A DNA stretch of 44,462 nt, from positions 1 through 44,462 of the forward strand of contig JACRIU010000093.1 of NCBI GenBank assembly GCA_016235775.1. The letters run 5' to 3'. Position 1 is the stretch's first letter. The number at the start of each line of letters is the position of its first letter. The notes under the pieces were generated by a model, which was not told the DNA's origin, did no database searches, and saw nothing but the letters and a program-made list of their open reading frames with translations. Position numbers and translations under genes: made by a program. Below are positions 7,331-15,530 of the stretch, one piece after another. This stretch comes from Hydrogenophilales bacterium. GTDB lineage: Bacteria; Pseudomonadota; Gammaproteobacteria; Burkholderiales; Thiobacteraceae.

Positions 7331-7872
7331 TCCCGCACCGGGCGCTTGGCAAGTTTGCGTTGCAGGGTGCGGCGGTGCATTTTAAGGGCGCGCGCGGTGG
7401 CGGAGATGTTGCCGTCATGTTCGCTAAGCACTTTTTGGATATGTTCCCACTCCAGGCGTTCCACGGTGAGCGGGTTGCCGCTCACCGGCAAATGGGGATC
7501 GCCTTCGCTGCGCATCAGCGCGGCGACAATGTCGTCCGCGTCGGCAGGTTTGGCGAGATAGTGCGTGGCGCCAAGTTTGATCGCCTCCACCGCGGTGGCG
7601 ATGCTGGCGTAACCGGTGAGCATCACGATGCGCGTTTCCGCATCCAATTCTTTTAAGCGCTGCACCAACACCAAGCCAGAGGGGCCGGGCATCTTGAGAT
7701 CGATCACCGCGTATTCGGGCGGATTGGCGGCGGCCAGCGCGCTGGCCGCGTCCACATCCGCCGCGCTGCTGACCGCGAAGCCGCGCTTTTCCAGCGCGCG
7801 CGCCAGCACTTGGCGGAAAGTCGCATCATCATCCACCAACAGCAAGCTGGCGCGGTCTGCTTGATCACTCAT
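7327..7872 (-). CDS. regA: Response regulator RegA/PrrA/ActR, redox control
   Basis: This is the DNA-binding partner of RegB, controlling redox-responsive genes such as respiratory and carbon-fixation functions in relatives. The protein has 181 residues from ATG 7872. The receiver domain has LLVDDD near the start, the phospho-acceptor Asp in YAVIDLKMPG and LTGYAS and LAKP further on. A short linker leads to a Fis-type helix-turn-helix: GNISATARALKMHRRTLQRK. The size and the short C-terminal HTH fit RegA and not a NtrC-type activator. It overlaps regB by 4 bp and precedes the glutaminyl cyclase gene. Confidence 0.92.
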   Translation of the reverse strand: MSDQADRASLLLVDDDATFRQVLARALEKRGFAVSSAADVDAASALAAANPPEYAVIDLKMPGPSGLVLVQRLKELDAETRIVMLTGYASIATAVEAIKLGATHYLAKPADADDIVAALMRSEGDPHLPVSGNPLTVERLEWEHIQKVLSEHDGNISATARALKMHRRTLQRKLAKRPVRE

Positions 7873-9191
7873 ATCGACGGCTGCAGCGGCAGCGTGACGC
7901 GCACGCACGCACCACCACCCTCTCGATTAAAGAGATTGACCGTGCCGCCGAAGCGCTCGATGGTGGCATTGGCGAGAAACAAGCCGATGCCTAAACCGCC
8001 TTCAGGGCCTTTGGTGGTAAAAAATGCTTCGCCGGCGCGTGCCGCCACCTCTGCGCTGATGCCTTGGCCGTGATCGCGAATCTCCAGCGTGAGTTGGGCC
8101 GTATCCCAGCGCCCTTCAACTTCAATCCCCTGCGGCGACACATCGGCTGCGTTGTTGAACAAGTTGAGCAAGGCCTGATCCAGCGTGCGCTCGGCCGTGA
8201 GTTCCGGCACGGGTTGGGCGCCAGCAAAATGCGTGCTGATCTTGATCTGCGGGCGCAGCAATTGCCACCGTTCGATGAGTTGGCGCAAATAATCCTCGCA
8301 GGCGATACGCGTCGCCGCTTCGGCGCGGGCCGTTAAATTCGTCAGGATTGCTTTGCAGCGTTCAGTTTGCGCGCGCAGCAAACGCAAATCCTCCGCCAGC
8401 ACGGGGTCATTGGCGTGGTCCCGCTCCAACTCTTTTGCAATCACCGCCATGGTCGACAGCGGCGTGCCCAACTCATGCGCCGCGCCCGCGGCCAGTGTGC
8501 CGAGCGCGACCAATTGCTCATTGCGCAGCGCCTCTTCCCGCGCCGCGGCAAGCCGCCGGTCGCGCTCGCGCAGCGACTGTGCCATGCGCGCCACGAACCA
8601 GGCAATCAGCACCACGCTCAATGCGAAATTGAACCACATGCCCAATACATGCAAATTGAAATCAGCCTGCGCGCCGTGCGCGTCGTGCCCGCCTGGCAAG
8701 CTGCTTGGCAAGCCGCCGGGAAACAGCGTGGCCAGCAGCGCGAAGCTGCCCGGCCCCTGCGGCAAGGGCAAATGCATGAAGAGCAAGAAGGTATAACAAG
8801 CCAGCGTCGCGCCCGCCACCGCCCAGGTATAAGCCGCCGGCAGGATGGCAGCAGCAATCGACAGCGGTAGCAAATACAAGGTGATGAAGGGATTGGTCGA
8901 ACCGCCGGTGAAGTACAACAGCCCGGTGAGCACGCCGATATCGAGCAGGAGATGCCCCGCCAGCTCGGCTTCCGTCACCGGCCAAGGCTGACGCGTCCGC
9001 CACCAAGTGAATAGCGCGGCCAGCGCCAAGCCCCCCGTCAGTGCAAGCAAAATTGCCGTCGGCAACGCCATGCCGATGCCGTACATCGCAATGGCAATGG
9101 CTGCGGCTTGGCCAGCAACCTCGATTGCGCGCAAACCGGCCAAGCGGCGCAGATTGCGCAATTGCGGGGCTAGCGTTGAGGTTTCAGTCAT
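7869..9191 (-). CDS. regB: Redox-sensing histidine kinase RegB/PrrB
   Basis: An inner-membrane sensor kinase of 440 residues from ATG 9191. The N-terminal half has about six hydrophobic segments with GGSTNPF at 96-102, the quinone-interacting motif of RegB. The phospho-acceptor is His239 in AAHELGTPLS. Cys279 (ERCKAIL) lies exactly 40 residues later, the spacing of His225 and redox-active Cys265 in Rhodobacter RegB. The ATPase domain has NLFNNAADVS, DHGQGI, FFTTKGPEGGLGIGL. The frame extends to 9239 but nothing supports the extra 16 residues. It forms an operon with regA. Confidence 0.93.
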   Translation of the reverse strand: MTETSTLAPQLRNLRRLAGLRAIEVAGQAAAIAIAMYGIGMALPTAILLALTGGLALAALFTWWRTRQPWPVTEAELAGHLLLDIGVLTGLLYFTGGSTNPFITLYLLPLSIAAAILPAAYTWAVAGATLACYTFLLFMHLPLPQGPGSFALLATLFPGGLPSSLPGGHDAHGAQADFNLHVLGMWFNFALSVVLIAWFVARMAQSLRERDRRLAAAREEALRNEQLVALGTLAAGAAHELGTPLSTMAVIAKELERDHANDPVLAEDLRLLRAQTERCKAILTNLTARAEAATRIACEDYLRQLIERWQLLRPQIKISTHFAGAQPVPELTAERTLDQALLNLFNNAADVSPQGIEVEGRWDTAQLTLEIRDHGQGISAEVAARAGEAFFTTKGPEGGLGIGLFLANATIERFGGTVNLFNREGGGACVRVTLPLQPSI

Positions 9192-9239
9192 ATCGCCATT
9201 GTAACGGCTTGCACCCGGTGCATCGTGCGCCTGCGGCAT

Positions 9240-9380
9240 TGTGTCGCATTCAATTTAGTCCGGCAGACTTTCAGTCTATTGTTTCGAGTCCGGTAAGGGC
9301 GATCCCGCTCCAGATCATGGAATCCACCACGAACAAAATAGGCGCGTAGAGGGACTGGCTTTGAAGAATTTCATGATCGA
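9240..9380. other. Short gap with a possible gene remnant
   Basis: There is no convincing gene. On the minus strand, in a frame shifted from the methyltransferase gene, about 37 codons from its stop to a TGA near 9258 read like protein (containing SLYAPILFVVDSMIWSGIAL). They have no start codon or ribosome binding site, so this may be a decayed gene fragment or chance. The regB promoter should lie to the right of this gap or within it. Confidence 0.35.
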
Positions 9381-9842
9381 TCAGAACCAGCGCCGCACGC
9401 GCGCGGTGTAATCGCGATAGGCGCCGCCGAATTTTGCTTCGAGGTGCGCTTCTTCATGCGCGATCACCGCATAGCGCATCACCCCCCACACCACAGGCGC
9501 AAACAATAGCGGCCAGGCAGTTTGCATGAGCAGCATCACACCAACATAGACTAACCAATCGGAAACATAAATCGGATTGCGCGAATAGCGGAATGGGCCG
9601 CTGGTCACCAGACTGGTCGCCGCTTTATACGGATTCACCGTGGTGTGATTGCCCCAAATCGCCGACAACGCCCAAGCGAATCCTGCGAATCCCAGCGCGA
9701 TCAAAGCCCAGCCAAGGTAGGCGGCGGCCAAATCCAGCGCCAAGGACAACTGCGAATCCAGCCACCAAGCCCCCAAAAGCGCCACGGCGTAGATCAGCGG
9801 CGGGGGTAAAACAGTCGCGGGGCGCAGGGCATGATCGCGCAT
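9381..9842 (-). CDS. Isoprenylcysteine carboxyl methyltransferase-like membrane protein
   Basis: The protein has 153 residues and four or five hydrophobic segments. It carries the ICMT/PEMT-family C-terminal core: GPFRYSRNPIYVSDWLVYVG, then a long membrane segment, then HEEAHLEAKFGGAYRDYTARVRRW. The His/Glu-rich and RNP motifs bind S-adenosylmethionine in this fold. Bacterial members methylate small or lipid substrates, mostly uncharacterised, so I assign no substrate. It is co-directional with suhB upstream, with a 34-bp gap, so they may share a transcript. Confidence 0.85.
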   Translation of the reverse strand: MRDHALRPATVLPPPLIYAVALLGAWWLDSQLSLALDLAAAYLGWALIALGFAGFAWALSAIWGNHTTVNPYKAATSLVTSGPFRYSRNPIYVSDWLVYVGVMLLMQTAWPLLFAPVVWGVMRYAVIAHEEAHLEAKFGGAYRDYTARVRRWF

Positions 9843-9876
9843 GGCTACCTCAATCCTACGATGCAGTGGATGCGGC

Positions 9877-10683
9877 TTAGGGCGCCGGGCCGCGCAGCCG
9901 CTCCGACATGTGCGGCTGAATCACCTGCAATAGTTGCGAGAACACCTTGGGATTGCCGCCCACCACATTGCCGGTGGCCATGTAATTTTCCCCGCCGTCG
10001 AAGTCGGTGACCAGGCCGCCCGCCTCCTGAATCAGCAGCACGCCGGCCGCCAGGTCCCAAGGTTTCAATCCCGCCTCCCAAAAACCATCGTAACGCCCAG
10101 CCGCGACATAGGCCAAATCAAGCGAAGCACAACCCGGCCGGCGCAGCCCCGCGGTTTTGGGCAGCAGTTCGCGGAACATTTTGAGATAGTCGTCCAGGTA
10201 AGTGAAATCGCGGTAGGGAAAGCCGGTGCCAATCATGGAATCTTGCAAACGCGTCTGTTTGCTGACGCGCAGACGGCGATCGTTAAGATAAGCGCCGCGT
10301 CCGCGCGTGGCGGTGAACAGCTCATTGCGCGTGGGGTCGTATACCACGGCCAGATTCAGCACGCCCTTGACCTGCAAGCCGATGGACACCGCGAACTGGG
10401 GAAAGCCGTGCAGAAAGTTGGTGGTGCCGTCGAGCGGATCGATGATCCACAGATAATCGGAATGGCCTTGAGCGCCGCCCTCTTCTGCTAAAATCGCGTG
10501 ATCGGGATAGGCTTCGAGCAAGGTTTCAACGATGGCCTGTTCCGCCAGCCTATCCACCTCGCTTACATAATCACTGACGCCTTTGCGCTCAACGGTGAGC
10601 AAATCCACATCTTGGGTTGCACGATTGATGAGAGAACCAGCGCGGCGGGCGGCCTTCACCGCAATTGATAACATCGGGGACAT
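9877..10683 (-). CDS. suhB: Inositol-1-monophosphatase family protein SuhB
   Basis: A Mg-dependent phosphatase of 268 residues. In enterobacteria SuhB also acts in rRNA antitermination with Nus factors. Metal-binding motifs are present in order: AEEGG (Glu of the first site), WIIDPLDGTTNFLHGFP and, near the C-terminus, WDLAAGVLLIQEAGG. The start MSPMLSIAVKAARRAG fits the family; GAAGG lies 5 nt before ATG 10683. It is divergent from trmJ with 45 bp between, as is common for this pair in beta- and gammaproteobacteria. Confidence 0.94.
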   Translation of the reverse strand: MSPMLSIAVKAARRAGSLINRATQDVDLLTVERKGVSDYVSEVDRLAEQAIVETLLEAYPDHAILAEEGGAQGHSDYLWIIDPLDGTTNFLHGFPQFAVSIGLQVKGVLNLAVVYDPTRNELFTATRGRGAYLNDRRLRVSKQTRLQDSMIGTGFPYRDFTYLDDYLKMFRELLPKTAGLRRPGCASLDLAYVAAGRYDGFWEAGLKPWDLAAGVLLIQEAGGLVTDFDGGENYMATGNVVGGNPKVFSQLLQVIQPHMSERLRGPAP

Positions 10684-10728
10684 GTGAACCTTCTCGAATT
10701 GACTTAAAGAACGAAGCCGCCATTTTAA

Positions 10729-11460
10729 ATGAAAAACGCCCCGACTCCGCTATCGAATATCCGCATCGTGCTCGACCACACCAGCCATCCCGGCAATATC
10801 GGGGCCGCTGCGCGCGCCTTGAAAACCATGGGGCTGCATCGTTTGCACTTGATCGAACCGCGGCGCTTTCCCCATGCCGAGGCCGATGCCTTGGCCTGCG
10901 ATGCGAAAGATGTGCTGCAAAATGCGCAAGTCCACGCCACCCTGGATGAGGCGTTCGCCGGCTGCGTTTTCGCGGCGGGCTTGACCGCGCGCAAGCGGCA
11001 CATGGGCCACACCTGCGTGGAGGTGCGAGAGGCGGCGCAGCGCTTGATTCAAATCGCCGCCACGCAAGAAGTCGCGCTGCTGTTCGGCAACGAGGCCTAT
11101 GGGCTCTCGAATGAGGAGTTGGGCAAATGCCAGCTCATGATCGCTATTCCCACCGATGAGGCGTACACCTCCTTGAATGTCGCCAGCGCCGTGCAAATCA
11201 TGGCGTATGAGTTGCGCATGGCTTGGCTCGCTGCACCTCAACCCACGCGAGCGCCCGTGGAGTTGGCGCGCTTGGATGACATCGAACTCTTCTATAAACG
11301 CCTCGAAGAAACCCTGATCCGCATACAGTTTCTCGACCCGGATAACCCCAAACGTCTCATACCTAGAGTGCGCAGACTATTCGCGCGCACCGAACTTGAA
11401 AAAGAAGAGTTGAACATCCTGTTGGGCATGCTTAAATCCATCAATTTGAACGTTAAATAG
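10729..11460 (+). CDS. trmJ: tRNA (cytidine/uridine-2'-O-)-methyltransferase TrmJ
   Basis: It methylates the 2'-OH of nucleotide 32 in tRNAs using SAM. The protein has 243 residues of SPOUT fold. The N-terminal motif DHTSHPGNIGAAARALKTMG is the substrate-binding RNA-methyltransferase start. The C-terminal knot has LLFGNEAYGLSNEEL, then IPTDEAYTSLNVASAVQIMAYELR. After that comes the alpha-helical extension typical of TrmJ/TrMet(Xm32). It precedes cysE by 60 bp, but that gap has its own promoter, so trmJ is probably transcribed separately or only reads through. Confidence 0.94.
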   Translation: MKNAPTPLSNIRIVLDHTSHPGNIGAAARALKTMGLHRLHLIEPRRFPHAEADALACDAKDVLQNAQVHATLDEAFAGCVFAAGLTARKRHMGHTCVEVREAAQRLIQIAATQEVALLFGNEAYGLSNEELGKCQLMIAIPTDEAYTSLNVASAVQIMAYELRMAWLAAPQPTRAPVELARLDDIELFYKRLEETLIRIQFLDPDNPKRLIPRVRRLFARTELEKEELNILLGMLKSINLNVK

Positions 11461-11493
11461 AAAGTGGACTGAATTAGTCGAGTTAAATATAAT
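11461..11493 (+). promoter_or_regulatory. cysE promoter with IscR type-1 site
   Basis: The sequence 11461-11485 matches 21 of 25 positions of the E. coli type-1 IscR consensus (ATASYYGACTRWWWYAGTCRRSTAT, counted by eye); the core GACTGAATTAGTCGAG matches throughout. It covers a -35 TGGACT at 11465-11470. A perfect -10 TATAAT lies at 11488-11493 with a 17-bp spacer. The cysE ATG is 28 bp downstream. Confidence 0.78.
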
Positions 11494-11520
11494 GATCGGC
11501 TCACATTCCAATACGGCACC

Positions 11521-12273
11521 ATGTTCAACCACCTGCGCGAAGATATAGCGGTCGTTTTTGAGCGCGACCCGGCGGCTCGCTCCACCTTTGAGGTGCTCAC
11601 CACCTATCCGGGGGTGCATGCGCTGCTCATCCATCGTCTGGCGCATTTCCTCTGGACGCACGGCTTGCGTTGGCTGGCGCGCTTCCTGTCCCACCTCGGG
11701 CGCTGGTTTACCGGCATTGAGATTCATCCAGGCGCCACCATTGGCCGCCGCGTCTTCATCGACCACGGCATGGGCGTGGTGGTAGGCGAAACGGCGGAAA
11801 TCGGCGACGGCTGCACCCTCTATCACGGCGTCACCCTGGGCGGCACCACCTGGAATAAAGGCAAGCGCCACCCCACCCTGGAGCGCGGCGTGGTGATCGG
11901 CGCCGGCGCAAAAATTCTCGGGCCGATCACCATCGGCGAAAATGCCAAAGTCGGTTCCAACGCGGTCGTGGTTAAAGACGTGCCGCCGGGCGCCACCGCC
12001 GTCGGCATCCCGGCGCGCATCCTGGATAGCGATCAAGCCAAAATCCGGGCCGAAACCGCCGAGAAAATGGGGTTTTCCGCCTATGCGATCAGCCAGGATA
12101 TGAACGATCCCATGGTGCAGGCGATCCACGCCATTCTCGATCACACGGCCGCGAATGATCAGCGCATGCAACTGATTTTGAAGGCTTTAGAGAAGCTCGG
12201 TGCGGACATGCACACGGTATCCGTGGCGGAAGAAAAATTTGATGTGAACTACCTGAATAAAATAGTTGACTAA
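11521..12273 (+). CDS. cysE: Serine O-acetyltransferase CysE
   Basis: It makes O-acetylserine from serine and acetyl-CoA, the step committing serine to cysteine. The protein has 250 residues. An alpha-helical N-terminal part is followed by left-handed beta-helix hexapeptide repeats: [20 protein letters not shown], then the GVTLGGT turn with the catalytic His region, then [23 protein letters not shown]. The C-terminal tail of about 80 residues is longer than in plain SATs. Placement just before iscR, with an IscR site upstream, ties cysteine supply (the sulfur donor for IscS) to Fe-S status. The stop overlaps the iscR operator. Confidence 0.94.
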   Translation: MFNHLREDIAVVFERDPAARSTFEVLTTYPGVHALLIHRLAHFLWTHGLRWLARFLSHLGRWFTGIEIHPGATIGRRVFIDHGMGVVVGETAEIGDGCTLYHGVTLGGTTWNKGKRHPTLERGVVIGAGAKILGPITIGENAKVGSNAVVVKDVPPGATAVGIPARILDSDQAKIRAETAEKMGFSAYAISQDMNDPMVQAIHAILDHTAANDQRMQLILKALEKLGADMHTVSVAEEKFDVNYLNKIVD

Positions 12274-12294
12274 TTTAGTAGGGAACGTTAGGCT
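12262..12294 (+). promoter_or_regulatory. iscR promoter with IscR type-1 site (autoregulation)
   Basis: The site at 12262-12286 matches the first 18 of 25 consensus positions (ATAGTTGACTAATTTAGT) and most of the rest poorly. The -35 TTGACT lies at 12266-12271, and the -10 TAGGCT at 12289-12294 with a 17-bp spacer. The operator overlaps the -35, as in E. coli PiscR, and the last bases of cysE. Confidence 0.8.
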
Positions 12295-12330
12295 TTCACT
12301 ATCAAATTCGGCTTAAACAGGGGTATAGAC

Positions 12331-12798
12331 ATGAGACTGACCACAAAAGGACGCTTTGCAGTAACCGCGATGCTGGATTTGGCCATGCGTGACGGCCGCG
12401 GCCCCATCACTTTGGCCGGCATCAGCGAACGTCAAAAAATCTCCCTTTCCTACTTGGAGCAATTGTTCGGCAAGTTGCGCCGCAACGCCCTGGTGGAAAG
12501 CGTGCGCGGCCCCGGCGGCGGTTACTGCCTGGCCCGCGGCGCCGGTGAAATCTCGGTCGCCGAGATCATCCGCGCCGTGGACGAACCGGTCGATGCCACC
12601 CAATGCGGCGGCCTGGGCAATTGCCTGGGCGATCAACGTTGCATGACCCACGAGCTGTGGATGGGCCTGAACAAGCATATCTATGAATACTTGGAAGCGG
12701 TTTCGCTCGCCGATCTGGTTGCCACGCAAAACACCGGGACGGAAGAAAAAATATCCGTGATGAAAGACAAGCGCATCACCAGCGAAGCCGCTGTGTAA
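12331..12798 (+). CDS. iscR: Iron-sulfur cluster regulator IscR (Rrf2 family)
   Basis: A transcription factor of 155 residues that binds a [2Fe-2S] cluster. In the holo form it represses isc by binding type-1 sites. The N-terminal winged helix has MRLTTKGRFAVTAMLDLA and a LEQLFGKLRRN recognition region. The cluster ligands are Cys92, Cys98, Cys104 and His107, at the same numbers as E. coli. It heads the operon iscR-iscS-iscU-iscA-hscB-hscA-fdx-iscX. The upstream operators on both cysE and iscR suggest autorepression and a shared regulon. Confidence 0.96.
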   Translation: MRLTTKGRFAVTAMLDLAMRDGRGPITLAGISERQKISLSYLEQLFGKLRRNALVESVRGPGGGYCLARGAGEISVAEIIRAVDEPVDATQCGGLGNCLGDQRCMTHELWMGLNKHIYEYLEAVSLADLVATQNTGTEEKISVMKDKRITSEAAV

Positions 12799-12820
12799 CC
12801 GATTTATTTGAAGGACCGTA

Positions 12821-14035
12821 ATGATGGTGAAGACCCCGATATATCTGGACTACTCCGCGACCACGCCGGTGGACCCGCGCGTGGCGGCAAAAATGATTCC
12901 CTATTTGACCGAGCATTTCGGCAACCCCGCCTCGCGCTCGCACCCGTTCGGCTGGGAAGCGGAAAAAGCCGTGGAAGAGGCGCGAGAACAAGTCGCATCG
13001 CTAGTGAACGCGGATCCGAAGGAAATCATCTGGACCTCCGGCGCCACCGAATCCAACAACCTGGCGATCAAGGGCGCGGCCCATTTTTACCAGGGCAAGG
13101 GCAAGCATCTGGTCACGGTCAAGACCGAGCACAAGGCGGTGCTCGACACCACGCGCGAGTTGGAGCGCCAAGGTTTCGAAGTCACTTACCTGCCGGTGCA
13201 AAGCAACGGCTTGGTGGACATCGAACAATTCAAGGCCGCGCTGCGGCCCGATACGATTCTGGCGTCGGTCATGTATGTGAACAACGAAATCGGCGTGATC
13301 CAGGACATCGCCCAGCTCGGTGAAATCTGCCGCGCCAAGGGCGTGATTTTCCACGTCGATGCGGCGCAAGCCACCGGCAAGGTGGCGATCGACCTGCAAC
13401 AGCTTAAAGTCGATTTGATGTCGTTCTCCGCGCACAAAACCTACGGTCCGAAAGGCATCGGCGCACTCTATGTGCGGCGCAAGCCCCGGATTCGCCTGGA
13501 AGCGCAAATGCATGGCGGCGGACACGAACGCGGCCTGCGTTCCGGCACGCTGGCGACGCACCAGATCGCCGGCATGGGCGAGGCGTTCCGCATTGCACGC
13601 GAAGAAATGGCGACCGAGAACGAGCGCATTCGCATGCTGCGCGACCGGCTTTTGAAAGGCCTGCAAGTCATGGAAGAGGTGTACGTCAACGGCGATATGC
13701 ACAGCCGCGTGCCGCACAACCTGAATATCAGCTTTAATTTCGTCGAAGGCGAATCGCTCATCATGGCGATCAAGGACGTGGCGGTGTCCAGCGGCTCCGC
13801 TTGTACTTCGGCCAGTCTGGAGCCGTCTTACGTGTTGCGCGCCTTGGGCCGCAGCGACGAATTGGCGCACAGCTCGACGCGCTTTACCATCGGCCGCTTT
13901 ACCACCGAGGAAGAAATCGACTTCACCATCGACCTCGTCAAAAGCAAAATCGGCAAGCTGCGCGAATTGTCCCCTTTGTGGGAGATGTTCAAGGACGGCA
14001 TCGACATCAATTCGATTCAGTGGGCGGCACACTAG
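12821..14035 (+). CDS. iscS: Cysteine desulfurase IscS
   Basis: A PLP enzyme that takes sulfur from cysteine and hands it as persulfide to IscU and other acceptors. The protein has 404 residues from the ATG at 12821 (AAGGA 6 nt upstream; the next codon is also ATG). The PLP Lys is residue 206 ([10 protein letters not shown]) and the active-site Cys is 328 ([15 protein letters not shown]), both at E. coli numbers. Other family landmarks are [14 protein letters not shown] and TSGATESNN. It lies 22 bp after iscR in the isc operon. Confidence 0.97.
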   Translation: MMVKTPIYLDYSATTPVDPRVAAKMIPYLTEHFGNPASRSHPFGWEAEKAVEEAREQVASLVNADPKEIIWTSGATESNNLAIKGAAHFYQGKGKHLVTVKTEHKAVLDTTRELERQGFEVTYLPVQSNGLVDIEQFKAALRPDTILASVMYVNNEIGVIQDIAQLGEICRAKGVIFHVDAAQATGKVAIDLQQLKVDLMSFSAHKTYGPKGIGALYVRRKPRIRLEAQMHGGGHERGLRSGTLATHQIAGMGEAFRIAREEMATENERIRMLRDRLLKGLQVMEEVYVNGDMHSRVPHNLNISFNFVEGESLIMAIKDVAVSSGSACTSASLEPSYVLRALGRSDELAHSSTRFTIGRFTTEEEIDFTIDLVKSKIGKLRELSPLWEMFKDGIDINSIQWAAH

Positions 14036-14045
14036 TTTTTTAGTA

Positions 14046-14118
14046 AGGCGTGAGGGGTAAGGTGAAAGGCGAAACACGAAACACCACCACCCCTTCCCCC
14101 TCGCACCTTACCCCTAAC
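14046..14118. repeat. Inverted-repeat element between iscS and iscU
   Basis: The arms GTGAGGGGTAAGGTG (14050-14064) and its inverse (about 14102-14116) enclose about 37 bp rich in C and A. In the transcript this would be a large hairpin just before the iscU ribosome binding site (CAGGAG). It may modulate the iscS:iscU ratio by pausing or RNA processing; that part is inference. Confidence 0.65.
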
Positions 14119-14132
14119 AGGAGTATCTGATC

Positions 14133-14543
14133 ATGGCATACAGCGATAAAGTTCTGGACCATTATGAAAATCCACGCAACGTCGGCGCATTCGGCAAGGA
14201 AGATGACGACGTCGGCACCGGCATGGTGGGCGCGCCCGCCTGCGGCGACGTGATGAAGCTGCAAATCAAAGTCGGCAAGGACGGCATCATCGAAGACGCC
14301 AAATTCAAGACCTACGGCTGCGGCTCCGCCATTGCTTCGAGCTCGCTCGTGACCGAATGGGTGAAAGGCAAAACGCTGGATCAGGCGATGTCGATCAAGA
14401 ACACCCAAATCGCGGAAGAGCTCGCCCTGCCGCCGGTTAAAATCCACTGCTCGATTCTGGCGGAAGACGCGATCAAAGCCGCGGTCGCCGACTACAAACA
14501 AAAGCACAGCGCAGCGACGGCCCCCGCTGCGGCAGCGAAATAA
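14133..14543 (+). CDS. iscU: Fe-S cluster assembly scaffold IscU
   Basis: It is the scaffold on which [2Fe-2S] clusters form before transfer. The protein has 136 residues. The ligands are Cys37, Asp39 (GAPACGDVM), Cys63 ([11 protein letters not shown]) and His105-Cys106. The LPPVK motif at 99-103 is recognised by HscA. The C-terminus ends in an Ala-rich tail ([10 protein letters not shown]), a bit longer than in E. coli IscU (128 residues). Ribosome binding site CAGGAG is present. It follows iscS after the inverted repeat and precedes iscA by 13 bp. Confidence 0.97.
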   Translation: MAYSDKVLDHYENPRNVGAFGKEDDDVGTGMVGAPACGDVMKLQIKVGKDGIIEDAKFKTYGCGSAIASSSLVTEWVKGKTLDQAMSIKNTQIAEELALPPVKIHCSILAEDAIKAAVADYKQKHSAATAPAAAAK

Positions 14544-14556
14544 TTCGAGGTTTGAA

Positions 14557-14880
14557 ATGGCGATCACGCTGACTGAAAAAGCCGCCACGCATGTGAAAAA
14601 CTTCATCGCCAAGCGCGGCAAGGGCGTCGGCTTGCGCTTTGCCGTGCGCACCACGGGCTGCTCCGGTCTCGCCTACGTGCTCGAATTCGTGGATGAGGCG
14701 AAGGATGAGGATCAAGTATTCGAGAGCAACGGCGTGAAAGTATTCGTCGATGCGAAAAGCCTCGCCTATGTCGATGGCACCGAGCTCGACTACACGCGCG
14801 AAGGCTTGAACGAAGGGTTTAAATTCAACAACCCCAACGTCAAGGATAGCTGCGGCTGCGGCGAGAGCTTTAACGTATAA
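14557..14880 (+). CDS. iscA: Fe-S cluster carrier/iron chaperone IscA
   Basis: An A-type carrier of 107 residues that delivers iron or clusters to apo-proteins. The three conserved cysteines are Cys35 (TTGCSGLAY), Cys99 and Cys101 in the C-terminal SCGCGESF. There is a GAGG-type ribosome binding site 13 bp after iscU. It is a typical member of the isc operon; the gap to hscB carries a 64-bp repeat. Confidence 0.97.
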   Translation: MAITLTEKAATHVKNFIAKRGKGVGLRFAVRTTGCSGLAYVLEFVDEAKDEDQVFESNGVKVFVDAKSLAYVDGTELDYTREGLNEGFKFNNPNVKDSCGCGESFNV

Positions 14881-14881
14881 A

Positions 14882-14945
14882 GCAACTCGCGCAGCGAGCC
14901 CAAATCCCTCTCCCCCGCTTGCGGGAGAGCGCCAGGAGAGAGGGG
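14882..14945 (-). repeat. 64-bp palindromic repeat, copy A (see 19416-19479)
   Basis: The reverse complement of this segment matches 19416-19479 at about 57 of 64 positions, counted by eye. The core is a hairpin CTCTCCCGC/GCGGGGGAG. A second part, GGCTCGCTGCGCGAG, can also pair with itself. It lies in the iscA-hscB gap. Confidence 0.82.
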
Positions 14946-14999
14946 CAGGCGGCAAGGCGTATAATTGCTACCAACCCCCCAGAACCAGCTACACGCTTC

Positions 15000-15530
15000 A
15001 TGATCGATTTCTCCAAAAATCACTTCCAACTCTTTGACCTGGAACCAGTGTTCCAACTCGACATGGCACGCCTGGATCAAAGTTTTCGCGACCTCCAGGC
15101 ACAAGTGCATCCGGATAAATTCAGTCATGCCCCGGATGCCGAGCGCCGTCTGTCGATGCAATGGTCCACGCATGTGAACGAGGCCTATCAAACCCTGAAG
15201 CAGCCGATCAGCCGCGCACGCTATCTGCTGAAACTACAGGGAGTGGATACACAGGAAGAAACCAACACCGCGATGCCCACCGAATTTTTGATGGAACAAA
15301 TGGAATGGCGTGAGGCGATCGGCGAAGCGAAGGGCGCCGCCGATGCGGCCGAGCTCGATCATCTCGGCGCCAAGCTGCGCCAGGCGATGCATCACTTGCA
15401 AGACGATATCGGGCAACGCCTGGATCAAAGCCACGACTACCCAGGCGCCGCGGAAGCAGTGCGCAAGTTGCGCTTCATGGACAAGCTGCGCGAAGAAATC
15501 AACGACGCATTAGAAGCATTGGAGGCCTGA
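15000..15530 (+). CDS. hscB: Co-chaperone HscB (Hsc20)
   Basis: A J-protein that brings IscU to HscA and stimulates its ATPase. The protein has 176 residues from ATG 15000 ([14 protein letters not shown], the usual family start). The J-domain has the VHPDKF motif with HPD. Then comes the C-terminal helical IscU-binding domain ([18 protein letters not shown]). The upstream frame reaches 14919 but begins inside the repeat and is rejected. The stop codon shares its last base with the hscA start. Confidence 0.95.
   Translation: MIDFSKNHFQLFDLEPVFQLDMARLDQSFRDLQAQVHPDKFSHAPDAERRLSMQWSTHVNEAYQTLKQPISRARYLLKLQGVDTQEETNTAMPTEFLMEQMEWREAIGEAKGAADAAELDHLGAKLRQAMHHLQDDIGQRLDQSHDYPGAAEAVRKLRFMDKLREEINDALEALEA

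Noticed and set aside
13001..14077. Minus-strand open frame of about 358 codons opposite iscS
   Set aside because: Shadow; iscS matches E. coli residue for residue at its catalytic positions.
14919..15000. Upstream extension of hscB
   Set aside because: The extra 27 residues come from a 64-bp repeat and precede the conserved family start.
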